Below, one piece after another: positions 8,003-16,005 of a stretch of 35,517 bases of DNA. The position numbers and the translations under genes are program-made. The stretch lies in the NCBI GenBank assembly GCA_021774195.1, contig JAJFJJ010000074.1, forward strand, positions 1 to 35,517, read 5' to 3'. The DNA is from Nitrosomonas sp. (GTDB taxonomy: Bacteria; Pseudomonadota; Gammaproteobacteria; Burkholderiales; Nitrosomonadaceae). Position 1 is the stretch's first letter, and each line of letters starts with the position of its first letter. Under the pieces are notes generated by a model. That model searched no databases. It worked only from the letters and a program-made list of their open reading frames with translations, and was not told the DNA's origin.

Positions 8003-8257
8003 TCAGTTGTCAAACACTGTGTTAATCGATCGAAAAATGACTGTAAGAAATGTCAGGTATGCGTGGTGCACGCAGCTTGCAAATTGAAAGACACCATTTT
8101 CGTTTTCACCTAAACAAGTCATATAAAATGGCTCCGCCCCCTTATTTTCAACCTGGCCTGAACCATCATAAGTGAGAGCCAATTCACGGCTGATGTCATC
8201 AGCTCGGTTGGGCGTAATAACCAAATAATTCAGCAATAAAAATATTGCACACAGCAC
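8003..8257 (-). CDS. Small hypothetical protein, possibly a gene fragment
   Basis: 84 codons with a hydrophobic N-terminus (MLCAIFLLLNYLVI) followed by a polar stretch with three cysteines (FYMTCLGENENG ... ASCVHH counts two of them). I recognise no family. Its N-terminal part is partly made from the half copy of the palindromic repeat at 8201-8222, which suggests that this start is accidental and that the rest may be a decayed exported protein. It overlaps no other gene and lies between the sulfotransferase and the vapBC-like pair. Confidence 0.25.
   Translation of the reverse strand: MLCAIFLLLNYLVITPNRADDISRELALTYDGSGQVENKGAEPFYMTCLGENENGVFQFASCVHHAYLTFLTVIFRSINTVFDN
8201..8222. repeat. 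Half copy of the 78-bp palindromic repeat
   Basis: This 22-bp stretch matches 5420-5441 at 21 of 22 positions, including the AGCTCGG bases just outside the palindrome at 5426. The right arm is absent, so it is a truncated copy or a landing site. Confidence 0.5.
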
Positions 8258-8262
8258 CCTGG

Positions 8263-8291
8263 AGTATTACAATTCACGAATAAAGTATTAC
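8263..8291. promoter_or_regulatory. Direct repeat upstream of the vapBC-like pair, candidate operator
   Basis: AGTATTAC occurs at 8263-8270 and again at 8284-8291, 21 bp apart (two helical turns), just ahead of the antitoxin start at 8319. AbrB-type antitoxins commonly repress their own promoter, so this is a plausible binding site. Confidence 0.35.
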
Positions 8292-8318
8292 CCCAATAAT
8301 AGATGGACAATATGAGAT

Positions 8319-8534
8319 ATGAGTATTGTAACAACCAAGGGACAAGCAACAATCCCTAAACACATCAGAGACCATTTAGGCATTACACCCGGCAAAACAG
8401 ATGTTGATTTTGTAGTCGTTGATAATCATGTCGAATTAGTCAACAAGGAAACATTTAATCCTTTTACAAAAGTGCGCGGCATTACAAAAGGGAAAATGAC
8501 AACAGAAGAAATCATAGCATTGACGCGTGATTAA
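8319..8534 (+). CDS. vapB: AbrB/MazE-type antitoxin of a VapBC module
   Basis: This 71-residue protein has an N-terminal SpoVT/AbrB swapped-hairpin domain: MSIVTTKGQATIPKHIRDHL, then GITPGKTDVDFVVVDNHVEL. Its C-terminal tail (MTTEEIIALTRD) is the part that would bind and block the toxin. It should act as antitoxin and autorepressor. Its last 8 nt overlap the start of the next gene, the usual translational coupling in toxin-antitoxin pairs. A weak purine-rich ribosome-binding site precedes the ATG. A direct repeat at 8263-8291 is a candidate operator. Confidence 0.85.
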   Translation: MSIVTTKGQATIPKHIRDHLGITPGKTDVDFVVVDNHVELVNKETFNPFTKVRGITKGKMTTEEIIALTRD

Positions 8535-8958
8535 GAAGCGCTACGCCATGGTCGATTCCTGCATTCTTCTTGATATATTCAATGATGATGATTGTTGGTA
8601 TCAATGGTCATCAAAAACCCTTTTTGAAATGTCAAAAGAATACGATTTGGTAATAAACACCATCATCTTTACCGAAATTTCCTTTAATTTTGACACTTGC
8701 GAGCAACTTGAGAAAACGCTGGCACAACTAGACATCCAAACCTTGGAAATTCCACTAGCAGTTGCATTTAACGTCAACCGTATTTTCAAAAAGTATCGGA
8801 AAAATAAAGGAAGCAAGAAAACACCTATGCCAGATTTTTACATTGGTGCACACACAAGCTATTTGGATGCGCCGCTGATCACAAGAGATATAGCACGATT
8901 TCAAACTTATCAACCAGATGTTAAATTAGTCTCTCCAGAAATGGACTATAGAACCTAG
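8527..8958 (+). CDS. vapC: PIN-domain ribonuclease toxin (VapC-like)
   Basis: A 143-residue PIN-domain protein, expected to be an Mg2+-dependent RNase held inactive by the upstream antitoxin. Visible acidic residues fit the PIN active site: MVDSCILLDIF near the N-terminus (first Asp), TEISF (Glu), MPDFYIGAH (third acidic residue) and LITRDIARF (fourth). The start is GTG at 8527, overlapping the antitoxin by 8 nt; the ATG at 8548, directly before VDSCILLD, is an alternative. The stop codon lies inside the left arm of a 13-bp inverted repeat at 8955-8991. Confidence 0.85.
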   Translation: MIKKRYAMVDSCILLDIFNDDDCWYQWSSKTLFEMSKEYDLVINTIIFTEISFNFDTCEQLEKTLAQLDIQTLEIPLAVAFNVNRIFKKYRKNKGSKKTPMPDFYIGAHTSYLDAPLITRDIARFQTYQPDVKLVSPEMDYRT

Positions 8959-8991
8959 TACTCCGTCTACTTGATATTGACGGAGTACTAG
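8955..8991 (+). repeat. Inverted repeat at the end of vapC; dispersed repeat copy 2
   Basis: CTAGTACTCCGTC (8955-8967) and GACGGAGTACTAG (8979-8991) form a perfect 13-bp hairpin with an 11-nt loop. It covers the vapC stop codon. No T-run follows. The left arm and loop are shared with 3468-3493, so this is a dispersed element rather than a simple terminator. Confidence 0.6.
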
Positions 8992-9030
8992 TCTAGAACG
9001 TAGCCTGACCGTTGCTGGTTAAATAGCACG

Positions 9031-9108
9031 GAGGGCGTAATAAACCGAAGGGCATTACGTCATAACAATCGTCCATTGGTGCAATGTCCTTCGGTTACTG
9101 CACTCTAC
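9031..9108. repeat. 78-bp palindromic repeat, copy 2
   Basis: It aligns end to end with 5426-5503, including GGGCGTAATA, CCGAAGGGCATTACG, GTCCATTGGTGCAATG and CCTTCGGTTA. The terminal arms are more diverged (CACTCTAC against GCGCCCTAC). Confidence 0.8.
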
Positions 9109-9241
9109 ATTACTATTGACTCGGGTAGGCTAATGGGCGTCTTCCCTTCTCCGTGTTAGTATTTTTGTCAACGCGAATAACTAATAACCGCACAAAAAGA
9201 ATCTGATTTTATTTAGATCAAAGCTATCAACAATCTTTTTA

Positions 9242-10147
9242 TCAACCCCGTATCACACTATAATTAGCCACCAATCGGCACTCACTATTCGGCGCAACCT
9301 CCACCACATCATCCGCCGCATTAGTCGTTTCAACACACACTAGACGCTGATAATCAGCATCTTCCAAATCTGCCATTTCAGCGGCTATTTTCTCCCAGGG
9401 ATTCCAGACTACAGCTGTTTTATTGCCTTGTGAGACGATCTGAATACAACGATTTAAAGCACTGTCATCAATAATCATGGTATTGCCTACACCCAGATAA
9501 ATGCGATCTACTTCTGAGTCAACGGTCACAGCATCGGCTTGGTGTTTTTGTGCACTGTTATCCACTTTATCGATATAAACACAATCTTCCAGACCCAACA
9601 CCTTCACTTGTGAAATATCTCCAATTTTGAAGTAGGTGTGAAAAGCTTGTGTAATAGGGTATGACTCACTACCTGTGTTCCGGGTTATCAATGCCAAATT
9701 CAAAGAATCGCCAATCAGGATCTCTTGTGTCAGTTCAAAAGAGTTCGGCCAAATACCGCGTGTTTCCTCAGTATCAGTCAAACCCAAAATCACTTTAATG
9801 TCACCATTGCCAACTGTTTCAGTGGCAAGCACATTCCAAGGACGATTACGCACAAAACCATGACCGGGGCGGCCTTTTCCTTCTGGGTCTGGCCCAAACC
9901 ACGGCCAGCAAACCGGCGCGCCGCCTTTAATAGCCTTGCCATCTTGATAATAGGCTTTTTCACTCAGGAACATGATGTCTTCAGGTTCACCGCTAGGCTG
10001 GAACGATAACACCTGGCCCGCATGAATAGAAATCAATGCTTTGGCTTTATTCGTATTAACTTGTATCATCGGCAAACCGCCCTTACCTGCTACAAACGTC
10101 AATTGTCCGGTAATCCCATGTGTTTCATTGAGTTGTTCAATCATCAT
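9242..10147 (-). CDS. yeaD: D-hexose-6-phosphate mutarotase (aldose-1-epimerase-like)
   Basis: A 301-residue member of the YeaD family, which equilibrates the anomers of glucose-6-phosphate and related hexose phosphates in the cytoplasm. Signatures are KGGAPVCWPWFGP (about 74-86), GHGFVRNRPW (95-104), QAFHTYF with candidate catalytic His170, VDRIY, VVWNPW, and CVETTNA with candidate catalytic Glu273. Length is normal for the family (about 290-300). The ATG at 10147 has AGGGAA about 4 nt upstream. It lies 26 bp downstream of purT on the same strand and may be co-transcribed with it. Confidence 0.9.
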   Translation of the reverse strand: MMIEQLNETHGITGQLTFVAGKGGLPMIQVNTNKAKALISIHAGQVLSFQPSGEPEDIMFLSEKAYYQDGKAIKGGAPVCWPWFGPDPEGKGRPGHGFVRNRPWNVLATETVGNGDIKVILGLTDTEETRGIWPNSFELTQEILIGDSLNLALITRNTGSESYPITQAFHTYFKIGDISQVKVLGLEDCVYIDKVDNSAQKHQADAVTVDSEVDRIYLGVGNTMIIDDSALNRCIQIVSQGNKTAVVWNPWEKIAAEMADLEDADYQRLVCVETTNAADDVVEVAPNSECRLVANYSVIRG

Positions 10148-10173
10148 AATTTCCCTGTATTAATTTTAAATTT

Positions 10174-11385
10174 TTACTTTTTAATTGGTTTAATGCGGCT
10201 TGCTGTCAATTTGGCGCGTTCTCGTGCTTCATCAGTGTCGGAACCATTTGCCAGCGCAACGCCCATGCGTCGACGCGAAAATGCCTCTGGCTTACCAAAT
10301 AAACGTAGATTACTTTGCGGCACGCATAATGCATCTTGCACACCGGCGAAGGCGATACCTTGCGCATCCATCTGGCCATAAATAACCGCGCTGGCGCCAG
10401 GCGTGTGTAAGGTAGTATCAATCGGGAATCCCAGGATGGCGCGTGCATGTAAATCAAATTCACTTTGTACCTGACTGCACATCGTGACCATTCCGGTATC
10501 ATGTGGGCGCGGGCTAACCTCACTAAACCATACTCGATCATCTTTGATGAATAACTCAACGCCAAAGATCCCTAAACCACCCAGGTTGTCAGTAATTTTT
10601 TTGGCAATATCACCAGCCCGCTCTAGGGCCAATGGCGCCATCACCTGTGGTTGCCAGCTTTCCACATAATCCCCATGAACTTGAACATGACCGATAGGTT
10701 CGCAGAAATGGGTCATTATTTCACCAGCAGTGTTCTTAGCGCGCACAGTTAATTGCGTAATTTCGTAATCGAATTCAATCACCCCTTCAACAATCACACG
10801 CCCCTGATCGACTCGGCTGCCACTGGCAGCATACTCCCATGCAGCCTGCATTTCAGAAGCATTATTAATTCTTGATTGCCCCTTACCTGAGGAAGACATC
10901 ACTGGCTTCACAATGCACGGATAACCTATTTTGTCTTCAATAATTGACTGCAATTCCCCCAAACTATTGGCAAAAGCGTAGGGCGATGTCGGCAGCCCCA
11001 AAGTTTCAGCAGCCAGACAGCGAATTCCTTCACGATTCATAGTTAATTGTGCAGCAAGTGCCGTTGGAATAACTTGCGCAAGTCCTAATCGTTCAACCTC
11101 AACCAACATATCCGTAGCAATAGCCTCAATCTCAGGCACAATGATATGTGGTTGCTCTTGCTCGATCAACGCACGCAATGCTTGTCCATCGGCCATATTA
11201 ATCACATGTGCGCGGTGTGCCACCTGATGCCCTGGCGCATTGGCATAACGATCAACTGCGATAGTTTCAACGCCTAGTCGCTGTAATGCGATGATCACTT
11301 CCTTGCCCAACTCTCCACTGCCTAGCAGCATAACTTTGGTCGCCGAATCGGATAATGGCGTACCGATTATATTGTTATTATTCAT
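10174..11385 (-). CDS. purT: Formate-dependent phosphoribosylglycinamide formyltransferase (GAR transformylase 2)
   Basis: This ATP-grasp enzyme makes formyl-GAR from GAR, formate and ATP in purine synthesis, the folate-independent alternative to PurN. The N-terminal block [20 protein letters not shown] and [20 protein letters not shown] are close to the E. coli PurT sequence from memory. The ATP-grasp loop is [11 protein letters not shown], and the metal/ATP site is [14 protein letters not shown] chose the ATG at 11385 ([11 protein letters not shown]), which aligns with the E. coli N-terminus, over a TTG at 11403. Neither has a strong ribosome-binding site. The protein is about 403 residues, a normal length. 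Confidence 0.93.
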   Translation of the reverse strand: MNNNNIIGTPLSDSATKVMLLGSGELGKEVIIALQRLGVETIAVDRYANAPGHQVAHRAHVINMADGQALRALIEQEQPHIIVPEIEAIATDMLVEVERLGLAQVIPTALAAQLTMNREGIRCLAAETLGLPTSPYAFANSLGELQSIIEDKIGYPCIVKPVMSSSGKGQSRINNASEMQAAWEYAASGSRVDQGRVIVEGVIEFDYEITQLTVRAKNTAGEIMTHFCEPIGHVQVHGDYVESWQPQVMAPLALERAGDIAKKITDNLGGLGIFGVELFIKDDRVWFSEVSPRPHDTGMVTMCSQVQSEFDLHARAILGFPIDTTLHTPGASAVIYGQMDAQGIAFAGVQDALCVPQSNLRLFGKPEAFSRRRMGVALANGSDTDEARERAKLTASRIKPIKK

Positions 11386-11466
11386 AATATGTTGCGTGCT
11401 CAAAAATTTGCAGAACTTAAAGCAGGTAAATTTAGACTTCAGCTCTCAATCATAGTCAATAAAAAA

Positions 11467-12447
11467 TTACTTCCCCAGTTTTCTCTGTAAATATCGCAAT
11501 ATTTTGGACCAGAGTGAAGGCGCTTTGGTGACTTTCCCATTCTGCCATTGAAGAATGGCGTTTTCAGCTCGCTCACCTGTGATACGAACGGGTCGATTGA
11601 TTAGAAAATGATCGACCTCCGCCTCTTCAGAATAAATATTCTCGACATAAGGATCATACGGCGTAATCGCAGCAGGTGTACGATCACCATCTTTGATCGC
11701 ACTGATTACAAAACTGCCGCCCTGCTGCGCCTGCAGAATCCCAAATTCAGATTCATCTAGATGCCAAATTTTAATATCTTTGAAACCGGCATCTGCAATA
11801 ATTTGTATTAGATCCGCCTCAGCGTAAACTCGCATCTCAAGCGTGGAACCCTCTCCCCCATGCCAGGTTAATCGGTCAAACACTTCAATATGCTGATCCC
11901 TGCGTCGGTTAACCAACAGCATACCCTGTTGATCACGAACAACCCCAAATTGATTCAAATGTGGAAAATGTTCAGCTGTTTTAGACAACATGGTGTAGGG
12001 GACTGTAAGCAACATCAATCCGCCCGGTTTTAACAAATGATGCGTATTAACAAACGCGACATGACGTGGTGGCGGGACATGCTCATAAACATCAGAGCTA
12101 ATCAGCACGTCGTAACTGTCCAACGCCATACCTTCAATATTGCAAATATCTAGAAACGGTTTGGTATGGTAAAAAAAGTTGGTGTAGTTAAATAGGCTGG
12201 CAAGCCTATCCGCATAGTGGGGTGCGTCACTCAAGCCCATCACTTTTAGATTCTGGTCTGGCGTGAAATTAGTCAGCGCAATCGGTTGACCATACAGATG
12301 ATGTGATAACGCAAACATCAGTGCGCGGAAACGGATATTCGCGCCACAATGTTGGCACGCACCACCTTCCCGGTGAAAATCATCCACTACCACTGAATTT
12401 TCACCGCAAAGATTGCAGGTATATTGTTTATATTCTGGCGCAGACAT
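11467..12447 (-). CDS. Zinc-ribbon class I SAM-dependent methyltransferase
   Basis: This 326-residue protein has an N-terminal zinc ribbon (Cys11, Cys14, Cys31, Cys34 in CNLCG...CQHCG) followed by a Rossmann-type methyltransferase core. The core includes YDVLISSDVYEHVPPP, the post-I/motif IV-like region of family 11/31 methyltransferases, and LLKPGGLMLLTVPY. The usual motif I glycine loop is weak: the expected region reads LKVMGLSDAP, which recalls SAM enzymes acting on glycans or lipids. The substrate is unknown. The C-terminal 60 residues are basic and may bind a partner. It sits 48 bp after ibaG, in the slot where murA follows ibaG in many proteobacteria. Confidence 0.75.
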   Translation of the reverse strand: MSAPEYKQYTCNLCGENSVVVDDFHREGGACQHCGANIRFRALMFALSHHLYGQPIALTNFTPDQNLKVMGLSDAPHYADRLASLFNYTNFFYHTKPFLDICNIEGMALDSYDVLISSDVYEHVPPPRHVAFVNTHHLLKPGGLMLLTVPYTMLSKTAEHFPHLNQFGVVRDQQGMLLVNRRRDQHIEVFDRLTWHGGEGSTLEMRVYAEADLIQIIADAGFKDIKIWHLDESEFGILQAQQGGSFVISAIKDGDRTPAAITPYDPYVENIYSEEAEVDHFLINRPVRITGERAENAILQWQNGKVTKAPSLWSKILRYLQRKLGK

Positions 12448-12495
12448 GATCAGTCATTTAATATAATACTTATATCCATTTTAATTGGCTTGTTT

Positions 12496-12765
12496 TTATT
12501 TCTGAGCCTGTTCCGACCACTGCTCCGGTGTAAACGTTTTCATGGAAAGCGCATGAATCTCTTGTTTCATTCGGTCTCCCAGCGTTTTATAAACCAGTTG
12601 GTGCTGTTGAACCATGTTTTTCCCTTGAAATTCAGTACTCACAATGATTGCTTGAAAATGGTGCCCATCTTCACCTTCGACCTGAACTAGGTCACAGGGT
12701 AGCGCGGACGCTATGTATTTCTTAATCTCTTCTGCTGTAATCAATTTAGTCTCCTGTTTGTTCAC
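12496..12765 (-). CDS. ibaG: BolA-family protein IbaG
   Basis: An 89-residue BolA/IbaG (YrbA) protein, a small cytoplasmic factor that works with monothiol glutaredoxins in iron-sulfur handling and acid stress. Visible features are the N-terminal helix ITAEEIKKYIASALP, EGEDGHHFQAIIVS with adjacent His residues that could be cluster ligands, and the C-terminal helix-turn region MKQEIHALSMKTFTPEQW. It is preceded by the mla genes and the ABC exporter, as in the mlaFEDCB-ibaG operons of other proteobacteria, here with two exporter genes in between. Confidence 0.88.
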   Translation of the reverse strand: MNKQETKLITAEEIKKYIASALPCDLVQVEGEDGHHFQAIIVSTEFQGKNMVQQHQLVYKTLGDRMKQEIHALSMKTFTPEQWSEQAQK

Positions 12766-12788
12766 ATTGATGAGTCTATCATCATCAA

Positions 12789-13544
12789 TTAATGCCGTAA
12801 TTTATAGCCTGATTTAAGAACCTGAATCGCCAACATTGAGACCGCAATACAACATGCGGTAACTATTGCGAAACTCATATAAGGTGATATATCCGACACA
12901 CCGAAAAATCCATATCTGAATCCATCAATCATATATAAAAATGGATTGAAATGGGACAATGTTTGCCAAAATGATGGCAATGAATGAATAGAATAGAAAA
13001 CGCCAGATAAAAAGGTCAATGGCATAATGATAAAGTTCTGAAATGCTGCCAACTGATCAAATTTTTCCGCCCAGATTCCTGCAATCACACCTAATGCGCC
13101 CAATAGTGCACTACCCATTATGACGAATAGCAAAGTCCATAACGGTAATTTTAACGGAATATCAAAAAACATCAGCGCAACCAGGTAAACCCCTCCCCCA
13201 ACCAATAAACCACGTGCTATAGATGCCAAAATATAAGCAAAAAATATTTCCCGATAGGATAAAGGTGATAATAAAACAAAGACAATATTGCCACTAATCT
13301 TGGACTGAATCATACTAGACGATGCATTAGCGAATGCATTTTGTATCACAGCCATCATCACTAAACCTGGAATTAGGAAAATGGTATAAGCCACGTTTGG
13401 GTAAACTTCGACATGCGCATCCAAAACATGAAAAAAAACCAACAAATAAAGCAGCGTTGAAACGATTGGCGCCAGAATAGTTTGGAAACCGACTTTCCAA
13501 AAACGCAGGAATTCTTTATGAAGTAATGTAAAAAAACCTGTCAT
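12789..13544 (-). CDS. ABC-2 type transporter permease (YadH-like)
   Basis: A 251-residue integral membrane protein with about six predicted hydrophobic segments, for example TILAPIVSTLLYLLVFF, YTIFLIPGLVMMAVI, LLVGGGVYLVALMFF, LLFVIMGSALLGALGV and FAIVTACCIAVSMLAI. It carries the ABC-2 family block AAFQNFIIMPLTFLSGVFY and FNPFLYMIDGFRYGFFG. Its start overlaps the stop of the ATPase gene by 4 nt (ATGA), so the two are translated together. The substrate is unknown; relatives are placed in polysaccharide, lipid or drug export. Co-localisation with mla suggests an envelope role (inference). Confidence 0.87.
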   Translation of the reverse strand: MTGFFTLLHKEFLRFWKVGFQTILAPIVSTLLYLLVFFHVLDAHVEVYPNVAYTIFLIPGLVMMAVIQNAFANASSSMIQSKISGNIVFVLLSPLSYREIFFAYILASIARGLLVGGGVYLVALMFFDIPLKLPLWTLLFVIMGSALLGALGVIAGIWAEKFDQLAAFQNFIIMPLTFLSGVFYSIHSLPSFWQTLSHFNPFLYMIDGFRYGFFGVSDISPYMSFAIVTACCIAVSMLAIQVLKSGYKLRH

Positions 13545-14458
13545 ACCGACTCCACACGACTTTCACGCATAATTTTTACAAAAACTTCCTCCAAATCGGG
13601 TTGCAATAATTGCATATCTAGAACCTGAATATCAGCTTGTCGCAGTGTTTGCAGAATTGATTCAACCTGATTGCAAGACTGTAATTTTAAGTCATGCAAC
13701 CCATTGTGATAACTGATTTGAATCCTTTCCAGTTCAGTTGGCAAGTAATCAACAGATAATTTTAATCGAAGCGTATAGCCGGTCGTCATACTCCCAATGA
13801 GATTTTGCATACTATCCAGCGCGACGATTTCACCTTGCTTGAGCATCGCCACTCGGTTACATAAAGCTTCTGCTTCTTGCAAATAATGCGTGGTAAGTAC
13901 AATGGTGTGACCCGCTTTATTCAGTTGTTGAATAAAATCCCAAAGCGTTTGACGCAACTCAACATCCACACCAGCAGTTGGTTCATCCAGGATAATAACC
14001 GGCGGCTTATGGACCAAAGACTGTGCCACCAAAACACGCCGCTTCATGCCGCCTGATAGTGTACGCATATTGTTGTCCGCTTTGTCATCCAGTCCTAAAC
14101 GCTGAATGATCTCATCGATCCAAAGATGATTATTTTTAATACCGTAATAACCCGACTGGATTGTCAATGTTTCCCGCACCGAAAAAAATGGATCAAAAAC
14201 CAGCTCTTGCGGTACCACTCCCAGATTACGCCGGGCATCAGGATACTGCGTCATCACATCATGCCCCATAATCGAGACGGTGCCGCCATCGGCCAAAGCT
14301 AAACCAGCAATAATGCTAATTAACGTGGTCTTCCCAGCACCGTTTGGGCCCAATAATGCAAAGAATTCACCGGTTTCAATTTTAAGATTGATGTCATCCA
14401 GTGCACGTATCGTGCCAAATTTTTTATTTACACGGGTAACTTCTATAGCAGGCTGCAT
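13541..14458 (-). CDS. ABC transporter ATP-binding protein (YadG-like)
   Basis: A 305-residue ATPase partner of the adjacent permease. It shows Walker A GPNGAGKTT, Q-loop region GVVPQELVFDPFFSV, signature LSGGMKRRV, Walker B VIILDEPTAGVD and H-loop TTHYLQEAE. The C-terminal 80 residues beyond the nucleotide-binding domain are typical of the CcmA/YadG group. It follows mlaB by 44 bp and is the sixth gene of the mla-ibaG transcription unit. Confidence 0.9.
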   Translation of the reverse strand: MQPAIEVTRVNKKFGTIRALDDINLKIETGEFFALLGPNGAGKTTLISIIAGLALADGGTVSIMGHDVMTQYPDARRNLGVVPQELVFDPFFSVRETLTIQSGYYGIKNNHLWIDEIIQRLGLDDKADNNMRTLSGGMKRRVLVAQSLVHKPPVIILDEPTAGVDVELRQTLWDFIQQLNKAGHTIVLTTHYLQEAEALCNRVAMLKQGEIVALDSMQNLIGSMTTGYTLRLKLSVDYLPTELERIQISYHNGLHDLKLQSCNQVESILQTLRQADIQVLDMQLLQPDLEEVFVKIMRESRVESV

Positions 14459-14502
14459 TCAGATCAGGAATATTTCAAAGATAACAAGCAAGTTGACGAT
14501 GT

Positions 14503-14802
14503 TTAACTTTCTATGGTTTGTTCAGATAATGGAATCAAATCGGTAATTCCATATAGCTGAATTAAACTACGGAGACTTTGAGGGATGTGTGCAAATTTTA
14601 TTTGATGTGCATTACTACGGGCGTTCCTCAACCATTCCAGCAGCATGCTGACAATGGCTGAGTCGACTTCTGTGACTTGAGCTAAATCAACAACAAGATC
14701 ATGACCATTAAACAGCTCAATACCTTGTTGCGTTATTTCAACCACGTTATCAATTGTAACAGGCCCCTGTACGATAATCGTGTGACCTTGTCTCTGAATC
14801 AC
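14503..14802 (-). CDS. mlaB: STAS-domain phospholipid transport protein MlaB
   Basis: A 99-residue STAS domain protein. It has the usual alternating strands and helices (DLVVDLAQVTEVDSAIVSML) with the VDSA loop where the conserved residues lie, and ends with LIQLYGITDLIPL, a common MlaB motif. In E. coli MlaB binds and stabilises the MlaF ATPase on the cytoplasmic side. It follows mlaC by 42 bp, in the canonical gene order. Confidence 0.85.
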   Translation of the reverse strand: MIQRQGHTIIVQGPVTIDNVVEITQQGIELFNGHDLVVDLAQVTEVDSAIVSMLLEWLRNARSNAHQIKFAHIPQSLRSLIQLYGITDLIPLSEQTIES

Positions 14803-14844
14803 TTATTGTTTCCGTTGTTCAACAGGATTAATAAATAACACAGT

Positions 14845-15462
14845 TTATTTTCCTTCGAGTGACTTATTCTTATCAGAAAGCGTTTTAATTAACCCATCGA
14901 CGCCACCTCTACGAATTTGACTATTGAATGAGCCACGATAATTAGTCACTAAACTAACTCCCGCAACAGTCACGTCATAAATCTTCCAGCCGCCTAGTTT
15001 CTTTTCCATACTATAATCAATCGGTACCGGTTGTTTCCCACTACCCTGTATGATCATCGTTCTTACCGTCACGTCTTCTCGATCACCTAATTCTTGAAGC
15101 TTATGCACTTCAACTCTTTCATCACGATAACTGGTCAGTGCATTCGAGTAAGTTCGGACTAATAACGTACGAAATTCGTCAACAAGGACATTTCGCTGTT
15201 CAGTGTTTGCGTCTGACCAGTGACGTCCCATTGCAAGCTGTGTCATACGGGTAAAATTGAAATGGGGCAATATCTTGTTCTCAACCAGATCAAGAATTTT
15301 CTCTCTATCTCCGTCTTTATAGCCATTATCTTGCTCAATGATCGCCAATACGTCGTGAACAGTATCCTCAACCAATCGATCTGGAGCAACCTCTACCGAC
15401 CATGTCGGAGACACCAATAAGAACGAAGCAAATAACATTATCATTCCAGCAAATCTTTTCAT
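14845..15462 (-). CDS. mlaC: Periplasmic phospholipid carrier MlaC
   Basis: MlaC ferries phospholipids across the periplasm between the outer-membrane MlaA complex and the inner-membrane MlaFEDB complex. It has a signal peptide (MKRFAGMIMLFASFLLV, cleavage near TWS) and the Tol-Pal/MlaC domain: ILDLVENKILPHFNFTRMTQLAMGRHW, LLVRTYSNALTSYRDERVEV and GGWKIYDVTVAGVSLVTNYR. I chose the ATG at 15462, with GGAGA at the right spacing. The longer ORF start at 15510 would put 16 non-signal residues in front. Confidence 0.92.
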   Translation of the reverse strand: MKRFAGMIMLFASFLLVSPTWSVEVAPDRLVEDTVHDVLAIIEQDNGYKDGDREKILDLVENKILPHFNFTRMTQLAMGRHWSDANTEQRNVLVDEFRTLLVRTYSNALTSYRDERVEVHKLQELGDREDVTVRTMIIQGSGKQPVPIDYSMEKKLGGWKIYDVTVAGVSLVTNYRGSFNSQIRRGGVDGLIKTLSDKNKSLEGK

Positions 15463-15537
15463 TTCGTCTCCATCAAATCGTAACAAAAAACAATAAGTAT
15501 AAAATAACAAGCATAAAACTCAAAAATATCCTTGCTA

Positions 15538-16005
15538 TTAAAACGCCTCTTCTTCAGCAGCTTTATCAAACAAAAAACGCCCGATCATTTCTTCCAAAAC
15601 CATCGCGGAATTTGTTTTCATGATGTTATCACCTTCCGCCAACATCCTTTCATCACCACCTACCGACAAGCCAATATATTGCTCGCCTAATAGGCCTGCG
15701 GTTAAGATACTCGCAAAAGTATCTTTAGGAAATTGATAACGACTGTCCATATTCATGGTTACCACTGCATCATAAGTTTTGGTACTAAACTGAATATTAG
15801 AAACACGTCCGACCACGACCCCGGAGCTTTTAACCGGTGCACGAACTTTAAGCCCGCCAATATTCTCAAAATTACCTGTAATGGTATAAGTTTGCGCCAT
15901 ACTATAAGCATTTAGATTACCCACTTTAAGGCTCAAAATCATCAATGCACCAATCCCAACAAGTACAAACAAACCTACCCACAAATCCATCGTTGTCCGC
16001 TGCAT
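15538..16005 (-). CDS. mlaD: MCE-domain protein MlaD
   Basis: A 155-residue protein with one N-terminal transmembrane helix (WVGLFVLVGIGALMILSL) and one MCE domain: ANFENIGGLKVRAPVKSSGVVVGRV is the family signature region (start GNFENIGGL) and the end of the domain reads GLLGEQYIGLSVGG. MlaD forms a hexamer on the periplasmic side of the permease and conducts lipid. The start shares one nucleotide with the stop of mlaE, so the genes are translationally coupled. Confidence 0.93.
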   Translation of the reverse strand: MQRTTMDLWVGLFVLVGIGALMILSLKVGNLNAYSMAQTYTITGNFENIGGLKVRAPVKSSGVVVGRVSNIQFSTKTYDAVVTMNMDSRYQFPKDTFASILTAGLLGEQYIGLSVGGDERMLAEGDNIMKTNSAMVLEEMIGRFLFDKAAEEEAF

